A DNA stretch of 6,918 nucleotides, from contig DAHVOF010000082.1 in NCBI GenBank assembly GCA_027318945.1, forward strand, positions 1 through 6,918. The letters are read 5' to 3'. Of this stretch, positions 1 through 6,780 are shown piece by piece (the first letter of the stretch is position 1; every line of letters starts with the position of its first letter). The notes under the pieces are model-generated. The model was not told where the DNA came from, made no database searches, and was given only the letters and a program-made list of their open reading frames with translations. The stretch is from Actinomycetota bacterium. GTDB lineage: Bacteria > Actinomycetota > Acidimicrobiia > Acidimicrobiales > Acidimicrobiaceae. The position numbers and the translations under genes are program-made.

Positions 1-81
1 TCTCTTCTGGGCGACGTTCTTGCCGGAGCTTTCCAAGGTCCCACTGGCAGAACGGACTATATTCTTGACATCGGATACCAT
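1..81 (-). CDS. 5' part of an unidentified gene (runs off the window)
   Basis: An ATG at 81-79 opens a frame that stays open to the window edge, giving 27 residues beginning MVSDVKNIVRSAS and ending KNVAQKR. It starts 24 nt after the ABC transporter stop codon and in the same frame and strand, so it would be the next gene of the operon. The residues are polar and charged with no signal peptide or membrane segment, as in a soluble or helical protein. There is no good Shine-Dalgarno sequence before the ATG, which weakens the case; coupling to the upstream gene could compensate. No family is recognisable from so short a piece, and the true start could differ. Confidence 0.45.
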   Translation of the reverse strand, partial: MVSDVKNIVRSASGTLESSGKNVAQKR

Positions 82-105
82 CCAATTACAGCGAATCGAA
101 GAATC

Positions 106-3100
106 TCATGCCACTCCGTATACCTCCCCGAAGGACTTCCACATGGAGGCATAAAGTCCGTCGGCCTCAAGGAGCACATCATGGGAGCCAGTCTCTGCCA
201 CTCGGCCGTCCTCGATGACAAAGATACGATCAGCTCGCGCAGCAGTTGGAAGCCTGTGCGCAACAATAACAGTGGTGCGTCCCCTCGAAAGAACGCCCAT
301 GGCGGAACTAACTCGGGCCTCAGCCGCAAGGTCAAGATTCGCGGTCGCTTCGTCAAGAAGAAGGATCGAAGAATTAGCCAAGTGCGCCCTAGCCAAAGCA
401 ACAAGCTGCCGCTGACCAGCAGAAAGCGCTTTCCCACGCTCGGCGACAAAGAAATCGTAACTGCCAGGAAGAACCGAAATAAAATCATGAGCACCTATAG
501 CTCTGGCTGAGCTTTCGATCTCGCTCAGGCTGGCGTTAGAATTGGTATACGCGATGTTCTCCCTGATCGTTCCCGTAAACAAGAACGGCTCCTGGGGAAC
601 GAAACCCAACCTGTGCCTGAACTCGCCTAAATCAAGCAAACGAAGGTCGACTCCATCAATCATGATCCTGCCGGAAGTCGGGTCGTAAAATCTTTCGATC
701 AGCTTGACGATAGTCGACTTCCCAGCACCCGTAGTACCCACCAACGCCACGGTCTCCCCCGCATGAATACTCATGCTAAGTCCCGCCAACGCCTCCTTTG
801 ACGAACCCGGGTAACCAAAGTGAACCTCTTCGAAGACAATTTCTCCATGCACCTCATCGAGCCGTATCGGCTCCTCCGCTTGAGGCGTCGACACTACTCG
901 ATCCATCAACCTCGAAATCTGGTACATAGAGACTTTCGCCTGCTGCCACTGATCGAAAGTCTGGGACAATTGCTGAAGTGGAGCAAATAGCTGATCCATA
1001 TAGAGGGAAAAAGCGACCAGGACACCCACCTTGATTGAATTCGAGTGCACCAAACCGCTTCCCGCACCAAGTATCGACGCCGAAGCAAGATCCGAAAGAA
1101 GAAGGATGAATGGAAAATACACTGCCACGAGCTTCTGAGCATTTACCCTGGCGTCGCGATAGCTGCTCGAAATCGTGGAGAAGTCGCTCGAATTCTTGGC
1201 TTGCCTGCGGAAGGCCTGCGTAACCCGTACTCCGGAGAGCCCCTCCTGCAAATTTGCATTCACCTCCGCGATGCGTTCTCGGGCAATCGAATAGGCCACG
1301 CTGGAAGCCCTCTGATACCAGATGGTCGCCAACGCCAAGGGCGGGATGACTGCGAAGGCATACAAAGTCAGCATCGGACTCATCACTAAAAGAGCCACGG
1401 CCACTCCGACGAAACTAAGCAAGCTCACAAGGGCATTGATCAAGCCAGTCTGGAGCAGGTTGGACAGCGCGTCGACATCCGTTGTCATCCGCGTCATTAT
1501 GCGGCCACCCATCTCAGATTCGTAGAAATCCAATCCAAGTCTCTGAAGATGCGAGAATATGCGAACCCTCATGGCAAGCAGAAGGCGCTCGGCCGTGCGA
1601 CCCGTGATGTAGTTCTCAATCCACATTACAAATAGATCAGCCACAGCAGCTAAGAGAAATCCGCCGAAGGCTAGCAGCAGAGCCAACCTTGATCCAGCCA
1701 AGACTCCTGAATCGATTCCCACCTTGGTGAAAATTGGCCCCAAAATAGTGAGCATCGTGTCGGCAGCCACCAACAAAATTCCGACCAAAAAGCCAAACCG
1801 GAACGGCCTGATCAACTCGCGAAGGGAAAATCGATCTCGTGGCTTTGCCTGATCGTCCAAATCCACATGATGGTCATCGGTGGCAGGTGGCAGCCTTTCC
1901 AGTGCGGACAGCAGATCAGGAGTAGCCGTGAGCGCAATCCCCATCATTCCCTTGCCACCGCCACCTCCTCCACGAGGCATGGAAATTTGCTGAGAAACAG
2001 GCCTTGAAACGGAGACCTTGGATTCGACGGACGTTGAAGGCTGAGTCCGAGAAGACGTTTCGTTCAACGATTCGTCATCGCCCTCGAATAGCATCCGGTA
2101 AAGGGGAGATTCGGCCATCAGGTCTTCATGCCTGCCTTCAGCCACCACGCGACCTTTGTCCATCACCACGATGCGGTCAGCGAGTGAAAGACTAGAACGC
2201 CTGTGGGCAATGAGTATTACTGTCTTGTCCCGCTTGAACTGCGAGAGTGCCCGGTTGATTTCAGACTCGGTAACAGCATCGACAGCAGACGTAGCATCAT
2301 CCAGAAGCAAGATCGAAGGGTTGGTTATCAATGCCCTTGCTAGTGCGATTCTCTGCCGCTGGCCACCGGAAAGAGTAAGGCCTCGTTCGCCTACTGGCGT
2401 TTCATACCCGTTTTCGAGCTCCGCAATGAAGCTATCGGCTCCGGCCATTTTCGCTGCCCTTGTAATTGCCCCGATATCGGCATCTGGCCTTCCGTAGGCA
2501 ATATTTGCCATTATTGATTCCGAAAACAAAAAACTTTCCTCAAATACAACCCCGACCTGGCTCCTTAGCGAGTCGATAGAAACTGACGACACATCCTGGC
2601 CATCGATAAGAATCTGCCCGGAGGAAAGATCGTAAAAACGTGGGACAAGGAGAGCAAGGGTGGACTTTCCCGAACCGGATAAACCTACCAGTGCAACAGT
2701 CTCGCCTGCCGAAACATTCAAAGAAAAGTCATCGAGCACTTTGTGATCCTTTGAATACCCGAAATTAACTTTCCTAAAGTTGATTTCTCCCCCTTGCACA
2801 ACCAGAGGAGACGCGGATGGAGACTCCTGAACTATTGGATTTGAATCCAGCAGATCGAAAATCCTTTCTGCCCCCGCACGAGCCTGCTGCGAAAATGACA
2901 CCAGGGTAGATAGCTGTCTTACTGGCGATCCGATCTGGACTACATATGACGAGAACAGCAAAAACGATCCGATTGTCAAATGACCTTTTAAGGCCAGGTA
3001 GCCGCCATAACCAAGCACGCATGCCTGAGTAAGCATTGGAATGAACCCGAGAAGTGACTGCAGCTTACTTTGGAGACTGATAAGCCTGACCCGCGATCGG

Positions 3101-3789
3101 TAGAGTTCCTGAGACTTGTCAGCAAGCTTGCTAAGCTCCTGGGCCTCCATTCCAAATCCTTTGACCACCCGCACGCCTGTAACAGCCTCTTCGACGACGA
3201 CTGCAACCTCTCCCTCCTTCTGCTGTGCGTCCCAGCTAGCCGGAAATACCGACTTCCTGAGTTTGAGGGACGCAAGCGCTAGAACCGGGACCGAGGCAAC
3301 TTCGATAAGCGCCAGCTTGGGCGAAACAACCAGCATAACCCCGATGGCAAAAATAAGCATTGCAAGATTGCCTATCAATAGCGGCGTAAAGGAGAGAAGA
3401 CCCTGGACCAAGCCCACGTCCGAATTTGCGCGGGAGACTAGCTGCCCGGTGGCCAGCTCATCATGACGAGCAAAGTCGAGCCGTTGGAGATGCTCAAAAA
3501 TCGAGTTGCGGATCTGATGCTGCACATCAAATGCCAACCTTCCACCGGCATAACGGCGCACGAACGAAAGAGCGAATCCAATCAAACCGAGCAATATCAA
3601 TACAATTAGCCACGGCATCAGGGGCTGGGTCCTAGTGATCACAACGCTGTCAACTATCGTTCTCTCAACAATCGGCACAATGGCCGAGATCACCATGCCG
3701 ATAATCGATGCTCCAAGAGCGAGCGACGCATTTTTCTTGTGCGTCAAAACTAAAAGAGTTAGCCTGACGACCCAGCTCGACCTCTTCAC
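106..3789 (-). CDS. Fused heterodimer-type ABC exporter (TMD-NBD-TMD-NBD, 1227 aa)
   Basis: This is a full-length ABC exporter in one chain, predicted to use ATP to move an unknown substrate (drug, lipid or peptide) out across the cytoplasmic membrane. Half 1: membrane segments at about 20-42, 58-77, 131-177 and 245-290. NBD1 has Walker A at 369-377 (GLSGSGKST, K375), Glu417 where the Q-loop Gln is expected, signature LSGGQ at 473-477, Walker B ending D497-D498 (Asp replaces the catalytic Glu) and H529. A linker at about 570-655 contains six glycines (607-612). Half 2: membrane segments at about 663-825 and 889-940. NBD2 has Walker A at 1018-1026 (K1024), Q1066, signature LSAGQ at 1122-1126, Walker B D1146-E1147 and H1178. 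Thus one ATP site is consensus (NBD2 Walker motifs with NBD1 signature) and one degenerate, as in heterodimeric exporters. In Actinobacteria the halves are often adjacent separate genes (the Rv1273c/Rv1272c type). The GTG start overlaps the preceding stop as GTGA and has no Shine-Dalgarno sequence, so translation is probably coupled. An in-frame TGA at 3828-3826 excludes a much longer N-terminus. Confidence 0.95.
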   Translation of the reverse strand: MKRSSWVVRLTLLVLTHKKNASLALGASIIGMVISAIVPIVERTIVDSVVITRTQPLMPWLIVLILLGLIGFALSFVRRYAGGRLAFDVQHQIRNSIFEHLQRLDFARHDELATGQLVSRANSDVGLVQGLLSFTPLLIGNLAMLIFAIGVMLVVSPKLALIEVASVPVLALASLKLRKSVFPASWDAQQKEGEVAVVVEEAVTGVRVVKGFGMEAQELSKLADKSQELYRSRVRLISLQSKLQSLLGFIPMLTQACVLGYGGYLALKGHLTIGSFLLFSSYVVQIGSPVRQLSTLVSFSQQARAGAERIFDLLDSNPIVQESPSASPLVVQGGEINFRKVNFGYSKDHKVLDDFSLNVSAGETVALVGLSGSGKSTLALLVPRFYDLSSGQILIDGQDVSSVSIDSLRSQVGVVFEESFLFSESIMANIAYGRPDADIGAITRAAKMAGADSFIAELENGYETPVGERGLTLSGGQRQRIALARALITNPSILLLDDATSAVDAVTESEINRALSQFKRDKTVILIAHRRSSLSLADRIVVMDKGRVVAEGRHEDLMAESPLYRMLFEGDDESLNETSSRTQPSTSVESKVSVSRPVSQQISMPRGGGGGGKGMMGIALTATPDLLSALERLPPATDDHHVDLDDQAKPRDRFSLRELIRPFRFGFLVGILLVAADTMLTILGPIFTKVGIDSGVLAGSRLALLLAFGGFLLAAVADLFVMWIENYITGRTAERLLLAMRVRIFSHLQRLGLDFYESEMGGRIMTRMTTDVDALSNLLQTGLINALVSLLSFVGVAVALLVMSPMLTLYAFAVIPPLALATIWYQRASSVAYSIARERIAEVNANLQEGLSGVRVTQAFRRQAKNSSDFSTISSSYRDARVNAQKLVAVYFPFILLLSDLASASILGAGSGLVHSNSIKVGVLVAFSLYMDQLFAPLQQLSQTFDQWQQAKVSMYQISRLMDRVVSTPQAEEPIRLDEVHGEIVFEEVHFGYPGSSKEALAGLSMSIHAGETVALVGTTGAGKSTIVKLIERFYDPTSGRIMIDGVDLRLLDLGEFRHRLGFVPQEPFLFTGTIRENIAYTNSNASLSEIESSARAIGAHDFISVLPGSYDFFVAERGKALSAGQRQLVALARAHLANSSILLLDEATANLDLAAEARVSSAMGVLSRGRTTVIVAHRLPTAARADRIFVIEDGRVAETGSHDVLLEADGLYASMWKSFGEVYGVA

Positions 3790-4046
3790 CGCGCTAAGTT
3801 CGGATTCATTGCATCGGGTGCCAAGTCAATTATGCTTAAGCGCACATTGATCTCATTGGATATGAAGATTGATTTACGCAACGAAGTTGTCGCCAAGACG
3901 AACGACACTATAGTCAAACCTATAGGGACCATCCGAAAAGCAAGCGGTCCGGTCCGGTCAACAATCATATTTTCATCGAGGACAGCCATAACGTAAAAAA
4001 CCCAAATAGACGCAGTACGAAGTATCCATACTTGTCTTCTGGCCAT
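3786..4046 (-). CDS. Small two-helix membrane protein coupled to the ABC exporter (86 aa)
   Basis: I do not recognise a family. The 86-residue product has a basic start (MARRQ), a hydrophobic segment at about 7-23 (VWILRTASIWVFYVMAV), a short polar turn, a second hydrophobic segment at about 35-56, and a polar C-terminus ending NPNLAR. Two signals support it as a real gene. A plausible Shine-Dalgarno AAAGGG (4056-4061) sits 9 nt before the ATG. Its TGA overlaps the GTG start of the ABC gene by 4 bp, the classic arrangement for translational coupling. The topology suggests a small inner-membrane protein with both ends on the same side. It could be an exporter accessory subunit, a shortened relative of bacterial PH-domain membrane proteins, or only a leader frame that delivers ribosomes to the GTG start. 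The last cannot be excluded without homologues. Confidence 0.65.
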   Translation of the reverse strand: MARRQVWILRTASIWVFYVMAVLDENMIVDRTGPLAFRMVPIGLTIVSFVLATTSLRKSIFISNEINVRLSIIDLAPDAMNPNLAR

Positions 4047-4072
4047 AAATAACCGCCCTTTGCAATTCTCAG

Positions 4073-4078
4073 ATCATA
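4073..4078 (-). promoter_or_regulatory. Weak candidate -10 box in the 79-bp gap before the 86-aa gene
   Basis: The gap between the lipoprotein stop (4126) and the 86-aa start (4046) contains TATGAT on the minus strand, one mismatch from the TATAAT consensus and 26 nt before the ATG. No recognisable -35 hexamer lies 16-18 bp upstream and there is no extended -10 TGn. No terminator-like hairpin with a T-run follows the lipoprotein stop, so readthrough from that gene is equally possible. Confidence 0.22.
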
Positions 4079-4125
4079 ACCTGTTCTTGGAAACCACACC
4101 TTAGCGAATCACTCCAACAGTCTGC

Positions 4126-5931
4126 TTATGGGTTGGGTCCCCAATACACCCCGCCATCAATCGTATGGTAGATGGGGTACCCTGAATTTCCGAGTGCCCA
4201 GCCGACGCCTCCGGATTGAAAGGCCATAGTTGAAATGCCTTCCATCGCAATTTGAGATGGCAATAATATGCGTGTGAAAGAACTTCCTCGATCCATAGTG
4301 TGATAAAGGGAGCCGGACACCCATACGTATCCTTCAGACACACTTAGAAAATCAAGGCCGCCCGGGGCGTGCCAATTGGCGATGAACTCATCCCAGGATT
4401 TACCGCCGTCACTGGTAAAATATAAATTCCAGGTCATCTGTCGTGAACCGAGTTTTGCGGTGTTGGATGTCACAGTTAGATCCGTGCCACCTATGGCCCA
4501 CCAACTGGAAACAGTCACCGGGTCAATGGCGTAGGGGCGAAACTTTGTCGACACAGTCTCCCAGTTGCTGCCACTATTTTTCGTGAGCTCTATGACCGCA
4601 GAACCAGGTGGACCTTTGTCGTTGGCAACCACGATTCCAAAATTCGTGGAAATGAAATGGCCCTGCATAATAGACCAGCCGCTTGGCACAGGCACCTCAT
4701 CCCAGTGCTTGCCGTCGACCGTCATATAGATCTTGGAAGGTGTGTATGCCGCGAATCCATTCGCGAAGGGGTCGATCTCAATGGCTCCGTAGGGAGCCGT
4801 CGAGATTGGCAGTTGCGAAGCAGAAGTCTGTACCGAGCTCAATTGCCCGGACTGCGAAAGGGAGTACAGGCCGTTGAGACCTCCTGAAAGACCAGCCTCG
4901 CGGTATGGAGGATAGATGCGCGACCACTTGTCCGCAGAGGTCGTCAGCCACAATGACGAGTGGTCGGTTGCGATCGAAAAGCTTGCAGCTCCCCAGGCTG
5001 AAAATTGCACTATTCCGTGCGCGGTTTGAACCGGTAGCCCAGCAAGGGGCAGCTGGGTCCACGTTTTGCCGCCATTCCCTGATTCCAGAAAGCCAAGTTG
5101 CAGTAGGTTCATGAAGCCAACCGAGGAGCTTATGAACTGGAGCTGGCCCACAAATCCAGCCGACGGAATTGAGCCAGAGGTAGGCGGCGGATTTGATTCG
5201 GTCGCCGACTGCGCAATGACCGACCATGAGCTGCCAGAATCGACCGTCTGATAAAGATACTTTGTTTCCGTCCCCGCCTGTGCTCGGGAACCCGCCAGGA
5301 GCCACCCTTGAGTCGGACTCGCGAAGCTGAATGAAGCTGAAACCGCGGACGGAATAAGAGGGGACTTTATTACGGCCCAGGTTTTCCCACCATTATCGGA
5401 TTTGTAAAGTCCTGTTGCCGCCCCACTTTGGGATGACTGAGGACTCTTCATAACAGCAAAACCAATCTGCGCAGTTACAAAGCCAATCGCCTCAAATTGC
5501 CCTCTGTCCATCTCGACCCAGGTCTGTCCGCCATTCAACGTTGCGAATAGTGATCCACCATTTGCGTTGGACAAGGCAAACCCCGCCTGCGATCCGACGA
5601 AATCGAAAGATGATACCAATCCGGGCACATCAGACTGCTGATTCCAGCTCTTTCCCTCGTCATAGCTTTTGAATATCCCCGATTCGCTGCCCTCATCCTG
5701 AGCTGCAATAACCTCGGTCTTCGAAAGAAAGTCAGCAGAGCCCATGTGCTGCAGGATGCCCAAACTGTCAACGAGAGAGGCCTGACGGGTGGAGGTCAGG
5801 TTCAGCTGCCCGTTGAACTTTGTGACCAATATGGTAGAACTCTCCACCTGGCTTGTATCAGTATTGGCCCCACAGGCACCTAGGAGTACGGCTAAAGCGG
5901 CTAGGCCTGTAGCAATCACCGACTTGCGCAT
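4126..5931 (-). CDS. Secreted lipoprotein with Asp-box / Ycf48-like (BNR) propeller repeats (601 aa)
   Basis: The ATG at 5931 is chosen because it begins a textbook lipoprotein signal: MRKS, a hydrophobic core, then LGAC with the lipidated Cys at residue 20. The frame stays open further upstream, but that 72-residue extension begins with TTG and has no signal character. GAGAAGAG (5937-5944) lies 5 nt before the ATG as a modest Shine-Dalgarno. The mature protein carries ten Asp-box-like motifs of the (S/T)-x-(D/N)-x-G-x-(S/T)-W type at about residues 89-96, 131-138, 178-185, 229-236, 284-291, 404-410, 450-457, 506-513, 545-552 and 590-597, with a degenerate one near 330-336. These mark beta-hairpin turns in sialidase, Ycf48 and WD40/YVTN/BNR-like propellers. 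No sialidase catalytic Arg triad or Tyr/Glu arrangement can be picked out, so a binding or assembly role is more likely than glycosidase activity. It would be anchored to the outer face of the membrane. The chain ends four residues after the last Asp-box. Ligand and process are unknown. Confidence 0.9.
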   Translation of the reverse strand: MRKSVIATGLAALAVLLGACGANTDTSQVESSTILVTKFNGQLNLTSTRQASLVDSLGILQHMGSADFLSKTEVIAAQDEGSESGIFKSYDEGKSWNQQSDVPGLVSSFDFVGSQAGFALSNANGGSLFATLNGGQTWVEMDRGQFEAIGFVTAQIGFAVMKSPQSSQSGAATGLYKSDNGGKTWAVIKSPLIPSAVSASFSFASPTQGWLLAGSRAQAGTETKYLYQTVDSGSSWSVIAQSATESNPPPTSGSIPSAGFVGQLQFISSSVGFMNLLQLGFLESGNGGKTWTQLPLAGLPVQTAHGIVQFSAWGAASFSIATDHSSLWLTTSADKWSRIYPPYREAGLSGGLNGLYSLSQSGQLSSVQTSASQLPISTAPYGAIEIDPFANGFAAYTPSKIYMTVDGKHWDEVPVPSGWSIMQGHFISTNFGIVVANDKGPPGSAVIELTKNSGSNWETVSTKFRPYAIDPVTVSSWWAIGGTDLTVTSNTAKLGSRQMTWNLYFTSDGGKSWDEFIANWHAPGGLDFLSVSEGYVWVSGSLYHTMDRGSSFTRILLPSQIAMEGISTMAFQSGGVGWALGNSGYPIYHTIDGGVYWGPNP

Positions 5932-5966
5932 CCAAACTCTTCTCGCTTGAACATTCTTATTGGAAT

Positions 5967-5981
5967 AATGCACTAGGCATA
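5967..5981. repeat. Dyad motif AATGCA-N3-GGCATA, copy 1 (proximal)
   Basis: The sequence aatgcactaggcata lies 36-50 nt before the lipoprotein ATG. It contains the inverted repeat ATGC-N5-GCAT, the shape of a dimeric repressor site, and includes the CTAGGCAT block also found before the phosphatase gene. The outer 12 bases match copy 2 exactly; only the central three differ. Confidence 0.4.
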
Positions 5982-6014
5982 TTCTTATCATTAATTTCCT
6001 GGTGAATTGAGCCC

Positions 6015-6027
6015 TTTCTTTTCGCTC
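6015..6027. repeat. 13-bp block shared with the phosphatase upstream region, copy A
   Basis: The plus strand reads tttcttttcgctc; the minus strand reads GAGCGAAAAGAAA followed by GG. An identical 13-mer occurs at 6784-6796, also followed on the minus strand by a G pair after one extra A. This copy lies 84 nt before the lipoprotein ATG, outside any supported gene. Confidence 0.45.
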
Positions 6028-6107
6028 GGATGAGATCCCATGCATCGGCGCCCCATTCGACAGTGACCCAGGTTCACCCCATGACCTGCTCGGAAAACCC
6101 ATCAGAA

Positions 6108-6122
6108 AATGCAACTGGCATA
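6108..6122. repeat. Dyad motif AATGCA-N3-GGCATA, copy 2 (distal)
   Basis: The sequence aatgcaactggcata repeats copy 1 with the same outer 12 bases, 141 bp away in the same orientation. It contains ATGC-N5-GCAT. It overlaps a weak -10-like AATTAT (6120-6125, minus strand), so binding here could block a promoter, if one exists. Confidence 0.4.
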
Positions 6123-6147
6123 ATTCTGCACTAGCTGAAATCGCCAA
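6120..6147 (-). promoter_or_regulatory. Weak candidate promoter for the lipoprotein gene
   Basis: On the minus strand TTGGCG (6142-6147) and AATTAT (6120-6125) are separated by 16 bp; each matches four of six consensus bases. The resulting leader would be close to 190 nt long and would carry the shared 13-mer and dyad copy 1. Evidence is weak, and a promoter nearer the gene is equally possible. Confidence 0.18.
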
Positions 6148-6180
6148 CCAGGTCGTCAGCCCCGGTCTCGGGAACTTCTA

Positions 6181-6738
6181 TTATTTATGCGGAACTATGC
6201 CTATTTCCAAAATAGTCCAACCGTCTTCTAGATGCCGAATGACGCTGTAGCATCCGGTGGGCTGAGAATACGCGCCAGATGACTGCGGCCGGCCAGTTTC
6301 CAGAGACGCCATTAAAAGGCTGCTTATTGCCGCGTGAGTTACAATTACGACCCGTTTGTTCGTGACCACCGATTCCAACACTGCAGTCGCCCGATCAAAG
6401 ACCGACCGTACCAGCTCTACCTCTGGAGCGGCGTCGAGTGATCCCCACTCGGCCAAAACTTCATCTGGGCTCACACCCGCCCACCTGCCATAATCACGAT
6501 CGATCAGCCTGTTCTCGATATGGGGCCGAATACCGCAATGAATTCCGATAGCCTCAGCGGTTTCAACGGCCCTTTTCAGCGGACTTGTCAAAATTAGCTC
6601 CGGATGAAATCCAGCAACCTCCCTGCCAAGGGCTTCGGCTTCCTCCTGCCCAAAATCATTCAGGGGAGGATCGAGATGCCCGCGCAACAGTCCATGCGCA
6701 TTTAGAACTGTTCGGCATTGCCGAACCAAATACACCAC
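6181..6738 (-). CDS. Histidine phosphatase (phosphoglycerate mutase-like) family protein with altered RHG motif (185 aa)
   Basis: The fold is recognisable from VYLVRxxRTVLNAHGLLRG, PPLNDFGQEEA (25-35), the phosphate-pocket segment TSPLKRAVETA with R56, LIDRDYGRWAG (78-88) and VVIVTHAAISS with H135. Length is normal for the small phosphatase branch, which acts on phosphorylated metabolites or phosphoproteins in the cytoplasm. Family members use the His of an N-terminal Arg-His-Gly as the phosphorylated nucleophile. Here residues 6-8 read Arg-Gln-Cys, so the nucleophile is missing while the other pocket residues are kept. The product should be inactive as a phosphatase, a pseudoenzyme, or the result of a base-calling error. 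The start is GTG at 6738, or GTG at 6735 one codon later; GGAAAG (6744-6749) is spaced 5 or 8 nt away and slightly favours the second. The gene ends with TAA 249 bp before the lipoprotein start. The substrate cannot be told from sequence. Confidence 0.9.
   Translation of the reverse strand: MVYLVRQCRTVLNAHGLLRGHLDPPLNDFGQEEAEALGREVAGFHPELILTSPLKRAVETAEAIGIHCGIRPHIENRLIDRDYGRWAGVSPDEVLAEWGSLDAAPEVELVRSVFDRATAVLESVVTNKRVVIVTHAAISSLLMASLETGRPQSSGAYSQPTGCYSVIRHLEDGWTILEIGIVPHK
6710..6726. repeat. Perfect 17-bp palindrome over the phosphatase catalytic motif
   Basis: The sequence gttcggcattgccgaac has 8-bp arms around one central base. As RNA it would form a 7-bp stem with a 3-nt loop beginning about 12 nt into the phosphatase gene. 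The centre encodes the altered Gln-Cys pair. It could be an operator, a structure affecting translation, or a consequence of mutation at a near-palindrome. Confidence 0.7.
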
Positions 6739-6760
6739 GCAATCTTTCCGCTCCAGAATA

Positions 6761-6780
6761 CCTAGGCATTCCTAGGCACT
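6761..6780. repeat. Two tandem 10-bp units cctaggca(t/c)t before the phosphatase gene
   Basis: The unit is repeated once with a single mismatch at a spacing of 10 bp, about one helical turn, 23-42 nt before the GTG start. Each unit carries CCTAGG, itself palindromic. Unit 1 contains CTAGGCAT, which recurs in dyad copy 1 before the lipoprotein gene (5973-5980). Confidence 0.5.

Larger units (their letters stand above)
5932..6180. other. 249-bp intergenic region upstream of the lipoprotein gene
   Basis: I find no convincing gene here. On the minus strand the lipoprotein frame is open, but only from a TTG at 6147 and without signal-peptide character. The region instead holds operator-like sequences: two copies of AATGCA-N3-GGCATA (5967-5981 and 6108-6122), a 15-bp imperfect palindrome gtgacccaggttcac (6063-6077, one mismatched pair), and the 13-bp block shared with the phosphatase upstream region (6015-6027). 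It probably contains the lipoprotein promoter. Confidence 0.6.

Noticed and set aside
57..494. Minus-strand 145-codon frame running past the ABC stop
   Set aside because: It is an alternative frame inside strongly motif-bearing ABC sequence; its product is Arg/Leu/Ser rich without recognisable features.
181..510. Plus-strand open frame of 109 codons
   Set aside because: It is antisense to the NBD2 end of the ABC gene, has a basic low-complexity product, and shows no motif or ribosome site.
1978..1980. Internal ATG (M604) as an independent start for the second half-transporter
   Set aside because: No Shine-Dalgarno precedes it and the frame is continuous with the first half; it is kept only as a possible fusion relic.
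4778..5305. Minus-strand 175-codon frame inside the lipoprotein gene
   Set aside because: It overlaps the Asp-box repeats in another frame; the lipobox and ten repeats clearly identify the correct frame.
5932..6147. N-terminal extension of the lipoprotein to TTG 6147
   Set aside because: It would bury a perfect lipoprotein signal peptide 72 residues into the chain; the ATG at 5931 is the natural start.
6160..6173. Possible terminator hairpin after the phosphatase stop
   Set aside because: It has only a 4-bp CCCG/CGGG stem with a 4-nt loop and no T-run following.
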